Part shown: piece after piece, positions 45,081-53,629 of the stretch
Numbering within the stretch: the first letter of the stretch is position 1
Layout: the number at the start of each line of letters is the position of its first letter
Source: Planctomycetaceae bacterium
GTDB taxonomy: Bacteria; Planctomycetota; Planctomycetia; Planctomycetales; Planctomycetaceae
NCBI GenBank assembly: GCA_019636285.1
Contig: JAHBXV010000011.1
Coordinates: 1 to 64,000, forward strand
Direction: 5' to 3'
DNA: 64,000 bases
Notes under the pieces: model-generated
Seen by the model: the letters and a program-made list of their open reading frames with translations, nothing else
Database searches by the model: none
Told to the model about the DNA's origin: nothing
Position numbers and translations under genes: made by a program

Positions 45081-48000
45081 CTAACTACACCCCAGGCTAT
45101 TGCCACAGTTGTGACACAGGTAGCAGTTGCCGTTGCGGACCGTGATGGCTCCGCAGTTATCGCAACTGGGGGCATCGGTCTGAAACATCGCGAACTGCTG
45201 GTCGCGCGAGGTCAGCGAAAGTTCTCCCGCGTCATCGGCACGCAGTGGAATCGGAGACGTCGGCGTCAGGCGGCTGACGATCGGTTTCGGGAGCCGGGCC
45301 AGCTTCGAGGCCGAAGTCGCGGGCTCCTGTTGCGGAGCGACTTCGGCCACGGGATGACTTTCCGCGGGCTCGTCATCGGCCTTGGCTGCCACCTTCGGAG
45401 GCCGCTTCGGCGCGTTCGCGTCGCGATACCCTTCGATGAACTGCATTCCCAGCCAGCGGAAGATGTAGTCAACCACGCTCTTGGCGTTGGGGATGTCCTG
45501 GTTCGGTGTCCAGCCCGACGGCTCGAACCGCATGTGCGAGAACTTGTCGACCAGCACCTGGAGCGGCACGTGGTATTGCAGGCACATACTGGTCTCGGTC
45601 CCGATGACGTCCATCAGGCCGCCGATCGTGCTCCCTTCCTTCGCCATGCTGATGAACAGCTCACCCGGCGTTCCGTCTTCGAACAGACCCACCGTGATAT
45701 AGCCTTCGTGCCCACCCACCGAGAACTTGTGAGTGATCGACTGCCGCGTGGCGGGAAGACGTCGCCGCACGGGCTGAGCCGAGGCTCCCCCCGCCGCACC
45801 GTTCTTCCGATCGCTTTCCTTCGAGGTGCTGAGCGGCTGGCTCTGCTTCGATCCGTCGCGATAGACGGCCAAGGCTTTGAGACCCAGCTTCCACCCCTGG
45901 AAGTAAGCATCTTCAATGTCGGCGACCGTCGACTCGTGAGGCATGTTGACGGTCTTCGAGATCGCTCCCGACAGGAAGGGCTGGGCAGCCGCCATCATGC
46001 GGATGTGAGCCGGCCAGGGAATCGTTCGCGTTCCGGCAGCCGCCTTGAACGCACAGTCGAACACCGGGAGATGCTCGGCCCGCAGATCGGCAGCATGCTC
46101 GATGGTTCCGGACTCTTCGATCTCGTGAACGATCCGGTCGATCGCCGACTGCTCGTACCCCAGGCTCTTGAGCGACTGCGGCACCGTGCGGTTGACGATC
46201 TTGAGCATCCCGCCGCCGGCAAGCTGCTTGTACTTCACGAGCGCGATGTCCGGCTCGATCCCCGTCGTGTCGCAATCCATCATGAAGGCGATGGTGCCAG
46301 TCGGGGCCAGCACGGTTGCCTGGGCATTGCGATACCCATGCTTGCGGCCCATGTCGACGCACTCGTCCCAGACGGCTTCCGCCGCATTGCGGAGGTATTC
46401 GGGACAACTGTAGTCGATGCGGTTGACCGAGTCGCGGTGCATTCGCATCACACGCAGCATGGCGTCGGCGTTGTTGGCATAGCCCTCGAACGGCCCGAGA
46501 TATCCGGCCATGCGAGCGGAGATCAGATACCCCTGCCCCGTGAGCAGCGCCGTCAGCGCCCCGCAGATACCGCGGCCGGCATCGCTGTCGTAGGCAATCC
46601 CCATCGACATCAGCAGGCTGCCCAAGTTGGCGTAACCCAACCCGAGCGGACGATACTTCTGGCTGTTCTCGGCAATCCGGTCGGTCGGATAGCTGGCGTG
46701 TCCGACGAGGATTTCCTGGGCCGTGAAGAAGATCGAGATGGCTTGCAGATAGCGATTGACGTCGAAGGTATTGTCGGCCCGCTGGAACTTTCGCAGGTTG
46801 AGACTGGCCAGGTTGCAGGCCGTGTCGTCCAGGAACATGTATTCCGAGCAGGGGTTCGACGCATTGATCCGTCCCGAGTTCGGGCACGTGTGCCAGCGGT
46901 TGATGGTCGAATCGTACTGGACGCCGGGATCGCCGCAGCCCCAGGCCCCTTCGGCCATCTGCCGCATCAGGAACTTGGCTTCGAACTCCGGCCCGGACTT
47001 GTTCGGATCGGTGACCCAGCGGGTCTTCCAGATCTTCCCTTCTTCAACGGCCCGCATGAACTCGTCGCTGACGCGAACCGACAGATTCGCGTTCTGGAAC
47101 ATGATCGAGCTGTAGGCTTCGCCGTTGAAGTTCGAGTCGTACTTGCCCGACTCGATGAGCGTGTGGGCCTTCTTCTCTTCCTTCGACTTGCACTGGATGA
47201 AGTCCAGGATGTCGGGATGCCAGTCCTTCAGCGACTGCATCTTGGCGGCCCGGCGAGTTTTTCCGCCCGACTTCACCACGGCGGCAATCTGGTCGTAAAC
47301 CCGCATGAACGACAGCGGGCCGGAGGGAGTTCCCCCGCCGGAAAGCTTTTCCCGCGCACCGCGAATCGAGGACAGGTCGGTGCCGGTTCCGGAGCCGAAC
47401 TTGAACAGCATGGCCTCGCTGGTGGCGAGACGCATGATGTCTTCCATGTTGTCGTCGACCGACTGAATGAAGCAGGCCGAGGCTTGCGGGTACTCGTACG
47501 GCGTGGTGGGCCGCTCGACTTCACGCGTTTCGGGATTCCAGTAGTAGTTCCCTCGCGAACCCTTCACCCCGTACTGGTGGTAGAGGCCGACGTTGAACCA
47601 GACCGGCGAGTTGAACGAACCGTATTGGTGCAGGCAAAGCCAGGCGAGATCCTTATAGAAGTTCTCGCCGTCTTCCTTGCTCGCGAAGTACCCGTCTTCG
47701 ATGCCCCAGTCGGCAATCGTGCGGGCGACGCGGTGAATCACCTGACGGACGCTGTATTCGCGTTCGGCGGTGCCGTGCTCACCGTAGAAATACTTGCTGA
47801 CGACCACATTCGTGGCGAGCGAGCTCCACGACGCGGGGATTTCGCAGTCGGTCTGCTCGAAGAGCACCTTGCCATTTTCATCTTTAATGGCCGCGGTGCG
47901 ACGATCCCACTCCACCGTTTCAAAGGGATCTTTTCCGGCGGGGCAGAAACTGAGCGGGACACTCATCGGTCGCAATTCGGGACGCATTTTGGCACCCGCA

Positions 48001-48095
48001 ACCCGAGACCCAGACGACCCATTGCCCGCGTGATGCCCGTTCGCGACATCCACGCCTGCATTCACCATAGACAGTCCATTGGCGTCGTGCATCAT
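45081..48095 (-). CDS. nrdJ: adenosylcobalamin-dependent (class II) ribonucleotide reductase, 1004 aa
   Basis: It reduces ribonucleotides to deoxyribonucleotides using B12. Visible motifs include ASACFIQSV (N-terminal cysteine of the disulphide pair), FKFGSGTGTDLSSIRG, the active-site loop NPCSEY, VLAPTGTIAFMMDCDTTGIEP and a C-terminal zinc-ribbon-like CDNCGAITVRNGNCYLCHNCG. The total length matches large class II enzymes. No intein interrupts it. The ATG at 48095 has AGGGAG 5 bases upstream. I looked for a cobalamin riboswitch before it and did not see a B12 box. A terminator follows at 44874-44916. Confidence 0.95.
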   Translation of the reverse strand: MMHDANGLSMVNAGVDVANGHHAGNGSSGSRVAGAKMRPELRPMSVPLSFCPAGKDPFETVEWDRRTAAIKDENGKVLFEQTDCEIPASWSSLATNVVVSKYFYGEHGTAEREYSVRQVIHRVARTIADWGIEDGYFASKEDGENFYKDLAWLCLHQYGSFNSPVWFNVGLYHQYGVKGSRGNYYWNPETREVERPTTPYEYPQASACFIQSVDDNMEDIMRLATSEAMLFKFGSGTGTDLSSIRGAREKLSGGGTPSGPLSFMRVYDQIAAVVKSGGKTRRAAKMQSLKDWHPDILDFIQCKSKEEKKAHTLIESGKYDSNFNGEAYSSIMFQNANLSVRVSDEFMRAVEEGKIWKTRWVTDPNKSGPEFEAKFLMRQMAEGAWGCGDPGVQYDSTINRWHTCPNSGRINASNPCSEYMFLDDTACNLASLNLRKFQRADNTFDVNRYLQAISIFFTAQEILVGHASYPTDRIAENSQKYRPLGLGYANLGSLLMSMGIAYDSDAGRGICGALTALLTGQGYLISARMAGYLGPFEGYANNADAMLRVMRMHRDSVNRIDYSCPEYLRNAAEAVWDECVDMGRKHGYRNAQATVLAPTGTIAFMMDCDTTGIEPDIALVKYKQLAGGGMLKIVNRTVPQSLKSLGYEQSAIDRIVHEIEESGTIEHAADLRAEHLPVFDCAFKAAAGTRTIPWPAHIRMMAAAQPFLSGAISKTVNMPHESTVADIEDAYFQGWKLGLKALAVYRDGSKQSQPLSTSKESDRKNGAAGGASAQPVRRRLPATRQSITHKFSVGGHEGYITVGLFEDGTPGELFISMAKEGSTIGGLMDVIGTETSMCLQYHVPLQVLVDKFSHMRFEPSGWTPNQDIPNAKSVVDYIFRWLGMQFIEGYRDANAPKRPPKVAAKADDEPAESHPVAEVAPQQEPATSASKLARLPKPIVSRLTPTSPIPLRADDAGELSLTSRDQQFAMFQTDAPSCDNCGAITVRNGNCYLCHNCGNSLGCS

Positions 48096-48645
48096 GCACA
48101 CTCCCTGAATCCAGAGACACGTGACGAATTGGTTAGTCGACAGAACGGTTCAAATGACCGGCGATCGGAGATTGGGGAACCGCAAGAACATACAAGCGTT
48201 CACCCCGGATGTGCCGATCTCCCCACTGTACAAAAGAATCGGTCGAACTCCTCCGTAAACTTCAGGAAAGCACAACAGATAGGGTGCTTTCCCGAAGCAC
48301 GGCACCACATGTGGGGACCGAGCACATGAATCAGAGAATAAACACCCGCACCGGAATGTCAAGAACCGGAAGCGCGGGCATTTCTTGGCGGACAGGTCAT
48401 GCCCCCCTTAACGTGCAATTGGGGGCGGGTTTACTGAAAGATGAAAATTCTGAAGAGGCCTTCACAGACGCTTGCGCGACAGCGCGGCGGAGTTGATATC
48501 AACCCCCTACGAACATCTACGTACGCTCTCCACAACCTGCTATTTGAAAAGCGGTTAGGGTCGCTAGAATTCGCGCGCTGGCGATTGTTGTCATTTGGCC
48601 ACGTCCGCCGTGTGCCGGCGACTCGCTTCGACCGTGGAGCCCGCG
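48096..48645. other. 550-base divergent region between nrdJ and DUF486
   Basis: No convincing gene is visible. A 9-bp hairpin (48265-48273 with 48284-48292) lies about 170-200 bases upstream of nrdJ. Both promoters must lie here, but no confident elements were picked. Confidence 0.4.
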
Positions 48646-49029
48646 ATGCTGACCGTGTTGTTACTGCTGATATCCAATGTGTTTATGACGTTCGCCTGGT
48701 ACGGGCATCTGAAACATCCGCATACCTCGCTCTGGGCAGCAATCATCGTGAGCTGGCTCATCGCGTTCTTCGAATACTGCTTTCAGGTCCCCGCAAATCG
48801 CATCGGGGCCGGGCAGTTCTCGGCGGTGCAACTCAAGCTCATTCAAGAGGTTCTGACGCTGATCGTCTTCAGCGTCTTCGCGGTCACCTACTTGGGAAGC
48901 CGGCTTTCGTGGAATCACCTGCTGGCGTTCTCACTGGTTGTCGTCGCCGCGTTCCTCGTCCGCGCCGACAAGCCCTATGCCGCGAAGACGTCCGCGGCGG
49001 CCGAAACCCAGTCTCCCACGCTGCCCTGA
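48646..49029 (+). CDS. DUF486 small membrane protein, DMT-like (127 aa)
   Basis: Four hydrophobic segments carry the DUF486 pattern: ISNVFMTFAWYGHLKH, IIVSWLIAFFEYCFQVPANRIG, KLIQEVLTLIVFSVFAV and LAFSLVVVAAFLVRAD. The family is of unknown function, possibly a four-helix transport protein. The ATG at 48646 has GGAG about 7 bases upstream. The frame running further upstream is not supported. Confidence 0.9.
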   Translation: MLTVLLLLISNVFMTFAWYGHLKHPHTSLWAAIIVSWLIAFFEYCFQVPANRIGAGQFSAVQLKLIQEVLTLIVFSVFAVTYLGSRLSWNHLLAFSLVVVAAFLVRADKPYAAKTSAAAETQSPTLP

Positions 49030-49189
49030 CCGACTTCGCGTTCGTCGATTGGCCGTGTGAAACACTGATCTGGCAACGAGTTGCACTTCCCCGCGATCGT
49101 CCGGTTTCACTACAACTCTCGCACTGGCAGCGGCCCTGTCTCTCCTAGGTCTCGCGAACGTCAGTGTTCCGCCTTTCCATGACTGATCG

Positions 49190-51961
49190 ATGCGACTGAG
49201 ACACCCCGCGACGAAGGCTCGTCCCTGGGGCACCGCATTCCCGATGCGCCGTGCGGGTCAGCCGTTTGGACCGCTTCGTGATACAGCGCTTATCGTGTTT
49301 GTGCTGGTACTTGGTGGCTGCCAGATGTTTCCGGTCCAACCGACCGGCGAATTGGCGAGCGAACTGGAAGCGGCGAGTCCTTCACCATCGGCTCCGGAAG
49401 CCACGCCGGCAGCCGAAGAGACAACTGCGGCTAAACCGGATTCGCTCCCTGGTGTCTCCGCAGCGCTCATCGACGATCTGCGACGGGAATTGAATCATCA
49501 GGCGTGGATTCCCGATCCCCGCAGTTCGGTCCTGACGGGAACCGACAACCGAGCGACCGTGTATCGCCCCGCATCGACCTGGACATGGAAGTTGTCGCCT
49601 CGCGTTTCCACCGAGGATTCAGCGCGTGCGACTCCCACGCTGGTTGGCGGCGAGACGCCGAAAGACCCGTTGATCGACCATCCTCGGCGCTGGCTCTATG
49701 AAGGTTCGCGCGGCCTGCCCGCGAGTGCGAGCGGTCTCGATCGCTCGGCCACGCTAGCCGCGCTGGAGCTAATCGCGAAAGACGAGACGGCGGCTGGCTG
49801 GAATGCCCGCATTCTCCTGGCGCGCTGGCAGCCAGACCGGGCGTTGCCCCATCGGTCGGCTTTGGAAGAATTGACCCGCGGTGATGTGGCGACGCTGGAA
49901 GACGCGGAGGGAAAAAAAGGAACTATGTCGCCGACGCGCGCCGCGGCCTCCGAAGCCTGGTGCGTCCTTCTGGCGACCGCTGGCGGGCTTACTCCCGGCG
50001 GCGAACCCGTCTCGGCCCCGAACGCGCCGATTGCCGATGAGGTTCTAAGCGACGCCGGCTGGATGTTGTCGGAAGTGGCCCTTCCTCGCGAAGTTCGCGC
50101 GACACTCTGGAAAAGCCTCGCGCGGTGGATCCCTCCAGCCGAATTGCCCCAGCTTGAATCGGTCTGGTCTGCCGCGCTGTCCGAAGGTTCGCTCGATCTC
50201 GAAGCGGTTCAGTCAGCATTGGAAGTCTGTCTCGTGTATGCGAGGCGTTCCGCCGATGGCTGGCGCGCTGAAGCCTGGCCGGCAGCGATCTGGCATTGCC
50301 GCCTCGTGAATGATTCCCGTTCGCGCCTCTACTTCGGGCGCTGGTCGGCGATGGTCGGTCACGACCGAGCCATTGAAGTTCTGCGATCGCAGCTCAACGA
50401 CAGCGATGCGGACGTGCGGCAGGGCGCCATCACCAGCCTGGGGCTGATAGCCACGGACGAGGCGAAGGCCGAGCTTCAAAAACTGACCCGCGACTCTGCC
50501 GAAAACACACGCCGGCTGGCGGTCGCCGCCCTGGCGAACTGGTCATGGAACGATCTGGAACCTTTCGCGGCCGATCCATCCGGGCGAATCCGCCGCGCGG
50601 TCGCCGAAGGACTGTCCCACTTTCCCGAGCGCTCGGCGTTGTCTTGCGTCGGTCGCCTGCTCAGCGATCGCGACGTGCAAGTGCAGTCGGCGATGCTCGA
50701 CAGCCTGACCAAATGGCCGGACGAACTGGCCCTGCCTGCTCTCGTGAAGGGTCTGGACACGTCCTCGCTCCCCACGCGCCGGCAGATTGTGACCCGACTG
50801 CAAGAGCGGACATCGGAGCCGATCTTGTTTCCGGTCGACGGCGATGGCCCCGCCCGTCAGTCCGCGGCGCGCGAGCTGGCGAACCGCTGGAACATCGAGC
50901 CCTGGTGGAAATCGGGGGAACTGACGGCCAGCGGCAACGGACTGACGGCCGAGGCCGTTCTGGATGATGTGACCCGCACGCTCGGTGAAGCCGTGGCGGA
51001 AGGACGTCCGCTCACGAGCGACGAGCGCGAGCGGTTGACAAGCCACGGAACAGGCGGGATTGCCGCGCTGGAAACCGCCGCGAGACAGAGCCCCCAGTTT
51101 CGCGAACTGGCGGAGCCGCTGCTGCGGGCTGCCAGTGAACCCTATGCCCTCCTGGACAAATTCGCCGACAAAGAAGTGACGGTTCGCCGATCGGCCGCGC
51201 ACAAACTGGTGGCCCTCGGCGAGCAACAGTCGCTGAGTCGGGACTTTCTCGTCGCCCTTCGTCAACGACTGCTGCACGAGCAGGATCGGCAAGTCTGGTT
51301 CGCCATTCTGCAACTGCTGCGGAATGAACCGGGAGACGAAGCGGCAGCCGTGGCCATGCTGGCCGTCCATCAACCCTGGCCCGATTTACGGTCGCTGGGA
51401 GCCGATTATGTCGGTCGGCACCCGCAACCCGAACGCGCGATGTGGCTGTTACCACTCTTGGGCGATCCCGATCCGGCGGTTCAGGAAGCAGCAGCCCGCG
51501 CGCTCGGTGCCTGTCAAAATCCGCGTGCACTGGATGGCCTCCCCGCCAGCGAGACCGGAGAACCCGCGCTGCCTGGTCTGCGGTCGCTACTGACGAGTTC
51601 CCATGCGAACGTGGAATGGACGGCCATCATGGCAATGGCAAGCCTTGGTGATGAACAGGCCACCAGCGAACTGCTTCGCCGCGCGCTCGACCCGCACCCG
51701 CGCGTGCGCGAACGGGTGATTCGCGCGATGGGAGAAACGGGTAACCGTCGCCTCGTCGATTCGCTGATCGAGATGGGCTGGACGGAACGCGATCCGCAGG
51801 TTCTTCAGGCGATTCTGTGGTCCTTGGACCGATTGGTTCCTCTGGACCAGCGCGACGCCGAACTGATCCGCGCGGGCGGACTTGCCGCCAGCGCCCCAAT
51901 CGAAGATAAGATCAGGATGTGGGCCGACTGGCAGGCACGGCGAAAGTCTGCCGCGCGGTAG
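49190..51961 (+). CDS. HEAT-repeat lipoprotein (923 aa)
   Basis: An N-terminal hydrophobic segment ending in a lipobox (IVFVLVLGGC, about residues 35-45) makes it a lipoprotein. After a Ser/Ala/Pro-rich linker (residues 50-110) the rest is made of HEAT-like helical pairs, such as DADVRQGAITSLGLIATDEAKAELQKL, PSGRIRRAVAEGLSHFPERSAL and DPAVQEAAARALGACQNPRALD. HEAT proteins are flexible scaffolds. Starts at 49190 and 49244 are both possible; the first is used. No neighbour indicates a partner. Confidence 0.83.
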   Translation: MRLRHPATKARPWGTAFPMRRAGQPFGPLRDTALIVFVLVLGGCQMFPVQPTGELASELEAASPSPSAPEATPAAEETTAAKPDSLPGVSAALIDDLRRELNHQAWIPDPRSSVLTGTDNRATVYRPASTWTWKLSPRVSTEDSARATPTLVGGETPKDPLIDHPRRWLYEGSRGLPASASGLDRSATLAALELIAKDETAAGWNARILLARWQPDRALPHRSALEELTRGDVATLEDAEGKKGTMSPTRAAASEAWCVLLATAGGLTPGGEPVSAPNAPIADEVLSDAGWMLSEVALPREVRATLWKSLARWIPPAELPQLESVWSAALSEGSLDLEAVQSALEVCLVYARRSADGWRAEAWPAAIWHCRLVNDSRSRLYFGRWSAMVGHDRAIEVLRSQLNDSDADVRQGAITSLGLIATDEAKAELQKLTRDSAENTRRLAVAALANWSWNDLEPFAADPSGRIRRAVAEGLSHFPERSALSCVGRLLSDRDVQVQSAMLDSLTKWPDELALPALVKGLDTSSLPTRRQIVTRLQERTSEPILFPVDGDGPARQSAARELANRWNIEPWWKSGELTASGNGLTAEAVLDDVTRTLGEAVAEGRPLTSDERERLTSHGTGGIAALETAARQSPQFRELAEPLLRAASEPYALLDKFADKEVTVRRSAAHKLVALGEQQSLSRDFLVALRQRLLHEQDRQVWFAILQLLRNEPGDEAAAVAMLAVHQPWPDLRSLGADYVGRHPQPERAMWLLPLLGDPDPAVQEAAARALGACQNPRALDGLPASETGEPALPGLRSLLTSSHANVEWTAIMAMASLGDEQATSELLRRALDPHPRVRERVIRAMGETGNRRLVDSLIEMGWTERDPQVLQAILWSLDRLVPLDQRDAELIRAGGLAASAPIEDKIRMWADWQARRKSAAR

Positions 51962-52039
51962 TCGACGAATGTCGCGACGACCGTTCGAGGTTCGTGAATC
52001 GGTCGCGGTCGACCGCGCGCTCGACTCAGGGAAGCGGTG

Positions 52040-52408
52040 ATGGGCAAAGCAAGCAGCGATGATTTCCGGCTCGACTTCAAAGGCAACGCCGTCGTCATCA
52101 CGCCGGCCAGCAATGTCGAGCAGATGAACTGGGAGTTGATCGAGCAGGCCGCCGAAATCGTGATGGCCCCGATCCGCAACCAGGAGTCACCCATGGTCGT
52201 CGTCGACCTGTCCGAGGTGAGCTACTTTGGTTCGGTCTTTCTGGCCCTGCTGCTGCGGTGTCACACCGCGGTGAAAAGCCGTGGCGGCGAACTGGTGCTG
52301 TGCGGCCCCAGCAAGATGGCGCGGGAACTCCTGAAGATCACCGCGCTCGATACCCTTTGGGCCATTTACGGCACACTGGACGAAGCCTTGGCGGCCGTTG
52401 ATGCCTAA
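52040..52408 (+). CDS. STAS-domain protein (122 aa)
   Basis: A single STAS domain with [22 protein letters not shown] in place of the usual D-S-S loop and a following strand [16 protein letters not shown]. The Ser around residue 60 could be phosphorylated. The ATG at 52040 follows AGGGAAG. It is the second STAS protein in the window; no kinase is adjacent. It probably belongs to a partner-switch system elsewhere in the genome. Confidence 0.85.
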   Translation: MGKASSDDFRLDFKGNAVVITPASNVEQMNWELIEQAAEIVMAPIRNQESPMVVVDLSEVSYFGSVFLALLLRCHTAVKSRGGELVLCGPSKMARELLKITALDTLWAIYGTLDEALAAVDA

Positions 52409-52431
52409 TGCTTTGTCAGGGCCTGATTTTC

Positions 52432-52507
52432 GTGTGCCACTGGCTCCGCCAGTGCATCTTTCTATGAATGAAAGACTCAAGGCGCACTGGCGGAGCCAGT
52501 GGCACAC
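52432..52507. repeat. dispersed palindromic element, copy B, perfect 24-bp arms
   Basis: Arms 52432-52455 and 52484-52507 are exact inverted copies of 24 bases (GTGTGCCACTGG, then CTCCGCCAGTGC). The 28-base loop can form a small inner hairpin (CTTTC/GAAAG). It lies just after the STAS gene and before the LOG gene. See copy A at 42167. Confidence 0.9.
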
Positions 52508-52573
52508 ACCCAAATTTTTGACATTGACATACCACTAGGGGAATCCTTTCCCAACGCACGGAGCGCGCCGCGC

Positions 52574-53596
52574 ATGACGGGAAGCGAAGAAGAAGTTCTG
52601 CTCACGAGCACGGGCGCTCCGGACGTCGCGGCGTTCGAGCAGCAGGGCCGACAAGCCCTGCTGGAACTCATTCGGGAAACCGCCGACAAGCTCGAGCGAG
52701 ATCAGGCCTCGCGCGGCGATCTGAAGATCGTTGCCCGCGCCATGCGGGAACTGCGCTACGCGTTCAAGGTGTTTGGAGAATATCGCACGACGCCGATCGT
52801 TTCGCTGTTTGGATCGGCTCGAACTCCAGATGGCCACCCGGAGTTCGAGGCTGCGGAAGAATTCGGTCGACGCATGGCGGCCGACGGCTGGATGGTGCTG
52901 ACCGGAGCCGGCCCCGGCGTCATGGAAGCCGCGCATCGCGGCGCGGGCCGGGAGAAGTCGCTCGGTGTCAATATTTTGCTCCCGTTCGAGCAGTCGGCTC
53001 ATCCGTCGATCGAGGGCGATCCGAAGCTCGTCACGTTTCGCTACTTCTTCACGCGAAAACTGATGTTCGTGAAAGACGTCCGGGCGTTCGTCGCTTTTCC
53101 CGGCGGCTTCGGCACGCTCGATGAACTGTTTGAAGTGCTGACGCTGGTGCAAACCGGCAAGCGCGACCTGCTGCCGATCGTGCTCATTGATGAACCAAAG
53201 GGAACTTACTGGTCCGACTGGTTGAAGTTCGTCTCGCACCAATTGGGCGACCGGCGATTCATTTCGGTCGAAGACCTTTCGCTGTTTCGCGTCACGAACA
53301 GCCTGGAAGAGGCGATCGATGAAATCCAGACGTTTTACCGCGTCTACCACAGCAGCCGGTTCGTGCGCGGTCGTCTGGTCATGCGGCTGAAAAAGTCGCT
53401 CTCGCCGGAAACTCTCAAGAAGCTGTCGTCGGACTTTCGTGAGATTCTTACCGGTGGCGAGATCGAAGCCGTCGGACCGCACGCCTATGAGGCCGATGAA
53501 CCCGAAGTCTGGGATCTGCCCCGGATTCAAATGTCGTTCAACCGGCGGGACATGGGACGGCTGCGGCAGTTCGTGGACGCCCTCAACCGGCTGTGA
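52574..53596 (+). CDS. LOG-family protein (Rossmann fold nucleotide-binding, TIGR00730), 340 aa
   Basis: The Rossmann-like core shows SLFGSARTPDGHPEFEAAEEFGRRMA, TGAGPGVMEAAHRGAGRE and the family signature PGGFGTLDELFE. Members hydrolyse nucleoside monophosphates (LOG or PpnN type) and are sometimes called lysine decarboxylase-like. There are N- and C-terminal helical extensions. The ATG at 52574 follows GGAG by about 10 bases; the in-frame GTG at 52499 falls within the palindromic repeat and is less likely. Confidence 0.88.
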   Translation: MTGSEEEVLLTSTGAPDVAAFEQQGRQALLELIRETADKLERDQASRGDLKIVARAMRELRYAFKVFGEYRTTPIVSLFGSARTPDGHPEFEAAEEFGRRMAADGWMVLTGAGPGVMEAAHRGAGREKSLGVNILLPFEQSAHPSIEGDPKLVTFRYFFTRKLMFVKDVRAFVAFPGGFGTLDELFEVLTLVQTGKRDLLPIVLIDEPKGTYWSDWLKFVSHQLGDRRFISVEDLSLFRVTNSLEEAIDEIQTFYRVYHSSRFVRGRLVMRLKKSLSPETLKKLSSDFREILTGGEIEAVGPHAYEADEPEVWDLPRIQMSFNRRDMGRLRQFVDALNRL

Positions 53597-53629
53597 TCGA
53601 CAGTCCGCCCCACGGGTCCCAAGTCCCGT

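Noticed and set aside
45081-48095. Intein inside nrdJ
   Set aside because: The conserved ribonucleotide reductase blocks run on at normal spacing with no intein splice motifs.
45111-48329. 1072-codon open frame antisense to nrdJ
   Set aside because: It mirrors the GC-rich third positions of nrdJ, has biased Arg/His/Val-rich composition and no ribosome binding site; nrdJ has clear motifs on the other strand.
48096-48400. Cobalamin riboswitch upstream of nrdJ
   Set aside because: The expected B12-box and surrounding conserved segments were not found on the minus strand by eye.
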